DNA of 64,000 bases from Paraspadella gotoi. Taxonomy: Eukaryota; Chaetognatha. The notes beneath the pieces were generated by a model. The model was not told the origin of the DNA and did not search any database. It was given only the letters and a program-made list of their open reading frames with translations. Made by a program: the position numbers and the translations under genes. This document shows, piece by piece, positions 62,990-64,000 of the stretch (positions are counted from its first letter, which is position 1; each line of letters begins with the position of its first letter). The DNA lies in NCBI GenBank assembly GCA_051294375.1, contig CM119269.1, positions 7,226,080 to 7,290,079 of the forward strand. The letters are read 5' to 3'.

Positions 62990-63560
62990 GTGTCTATGTC
63001 TTCCTGCCACATGGCATGGTATCAGACGCTGCGATTACAACAAATGCAGGTGACGTTGTCGATATTGCCGACAAACGCCGCTCCACGGCGAAACTTGAAC
63101 TTATCGCCCGTTAGTCGGATGGTGAATCGTGGCGGTCGCCTATATCGTTGCAGATGATTGTGTTGCAGTTATTTACCAAGCTGTCCTTCTGTGCATTTAC
63201 ATTCCGCTTTCCGAAAAATAGTAGCACTGCAATCATTGTCAGCTTTCGTGCCTCCATTTCGTAATTGTGGCGTCCTCGGGCGGGGATAATGTTCGTTGAG
63301 CGACATACCGATATAAGCATGTTTTTCTTTCGTTGTTATGGGTCTGACAGGAATTGCCATTCTTCTATTTGGTAGGCTCCGCCCTCGATTAGAACGGCCT
63401 CCAAGTGTTTATCTCACCTCCGGTCTACGCATCTCTTGGTACGTACCATGTTAAAATCCCGCCCTGGGTGGTACATTGTTGCTTTAGCAAGATTGCATTT
63501 TCCTGTCTTTGCACGAATAGAGTCCACCTCATCTCCTACTCGGTGAATCGGTATTGCGAA
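62990..63560 (-). pseudogene. Broken protein-like frames, unidentified
   Basis: Several minus-strand frames read protein-like text in turn: GDEVDSIRAKTGKCNLAKAT and MYHPGRDFNMVRTKRCVDRR (63421-63525), then RLTGDKFKFRRGAAFVGNID followed by NVTCICCNRS (63025-63130). Each is ended or offset by a stop or frame change. This looks like an old or error-containing coding region of a mobile element or virus-like insertion. I cannot name the family. Confidence 0.25.
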
Positions 63561-63744
63561 CTATAAGGTTAGGATTTGACAATCCAAAAGATTTATGCCG
63601 TGTCATTCATTTTTCACATTCATAACCCATGACTCGTGACAAGCTTAAGCTGGTTTTCTCCTTGGTGGCGTAGAAAATATCCATATCTCTCCGGTCGTTC
63701 GTTTGCCGACTGGTGTGGGTGAGTTACCATGTATTAAACTCCCA

Positions 63745-63999
63745 TTAAATATGCTGCTGTCCGCGGTATAGTGGTTGCGAGAAACAGTAAACTGTTGAGT
63801 ACTGTGGACCCGAGATTGGTAGTGCTGGGAGGGTGACCAACGCGTGGCGTCCGAGTGTGTATGATTCTGAAACACATACTTGTCTCGCTTCGGCAGCGAG
63901 ATTAAAGAATGATCGATTGACGTCGATATGGTTATTCGTATCGAAATGTTCCTTTAACCGGCCGCAGAATTTGTCCGTCGCTGCTGTTGTGAATCTGTG
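63745..63999 (-). CDS. Unrecognised open segment at the window edge
   Basis: Minus-strand frame of 84 codons open from the window edge to a TAA at 63745-63747. No ATG, so it continues from outside if real. The product has varied protein-like composition, for example FCGRLKEHFDTNNHIDVNRS and LVTLPALPISGPQYSTVYCF. No domain recognised. Confidence 0.3.
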   Translation of the reverse strand, partial: HRFTTAATDKFCGRLKEHFDTNNHIDVNRSFFNLAAEARQVCVSESYTLGRHALVTLPALPISGPQYSTVYCFSQPLYRGQQHI

Positions 64000-64000
64000 T

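Overview
This is a repeat-dominated eukaryotic scaffold, most likely from an invertebrate animal. The basis is intron-split exons of two animal gene families, a Tc1-type transposase relic, very dense dinucleotide and trinucleotide microsatellites, and no bacterial-style gene order. Arthropod (perhaps crustacean) is my best guess, but nothing in the window fixes the phylum. The sequence is a draft assembly with 14 runs of N: 927-1142, 2134-2234, 3766-4100, 7778-8077, 13459-14044, 16638-16662, 18325-18897, 29983-30007, 38048-38072, 51094-51118, 54257-54625, 55168-55760, 59074-59355 and 60103-60281. The four 25-base runs look like placeholder joins. Several stretches (about 30.3-32.8, 38.8-46 and 47.7-50 kb) vary from their own repeat copies mainly by small indels, as unpolished long-read gap filling would.

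Only two protein-coding loci are recognised with confidence. The first (about 3.07-5.25 kb) is an ornithine decarboxylase / antizyme-inhibitor family gene. Three consecutive exons lie on the minus strand (5251 to 4101) with matching splice phases. The exon for the next part of the fold lies on the PLUS strand beyond a gap (3072-3376), so the contig 2235-3765 is probably inverted in the scaffold. The second is one exon of a cadherin-superfamily protein at 34726-34926, present again as an indel-broken copy at 32147-32360 inside a head-to-tail duplication of about 2.6 kb. A Tc1/mariner C-terminal relic is at 14626-14756.

Layout: 0-5.3 kb, ODC-like locus, a striking 59-bp-arm hairpin (2427-2584) and an acidic ORF; 5.3-30 kb, mostly intergenic or intronic DNA with (AG)n, (ACG)n, (GGC)n arrays, several minisatellites, an imperfect inverted-repeat pair (15.8/16.9 kb), a 69-bp minisatellite whose length is a whole number of codons (21.2-21.7 kb) and a possible regulatory element with an RFX X-box (19.95-20.13 kb); 30.1-35.4 kb, the duplicated cadherin-exon unit with a 40-bp minisatellite; 35.5-38.7 kb, purine tracts and GCG arrays; 38.8-45.8 kb, a satellite array of about 12 monomers of about 530-630 bp, each built of about eight 50-bp subunits; 46.9-54.8 kb, a multi-copy purine-rich repeat carrying (GAT)n and (CGA)n; 54.8-61.5 kb, more low-complexity DNA; 61.56-64 kb, a compositionally different block with protein-like but broken minus-strand frames that I could not identify.

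No tRNA, rRNA, CRISPR or operon structure was found. Almost all other long open frames are translations of microsatellites or run through N gaps and are not annotated as genes.
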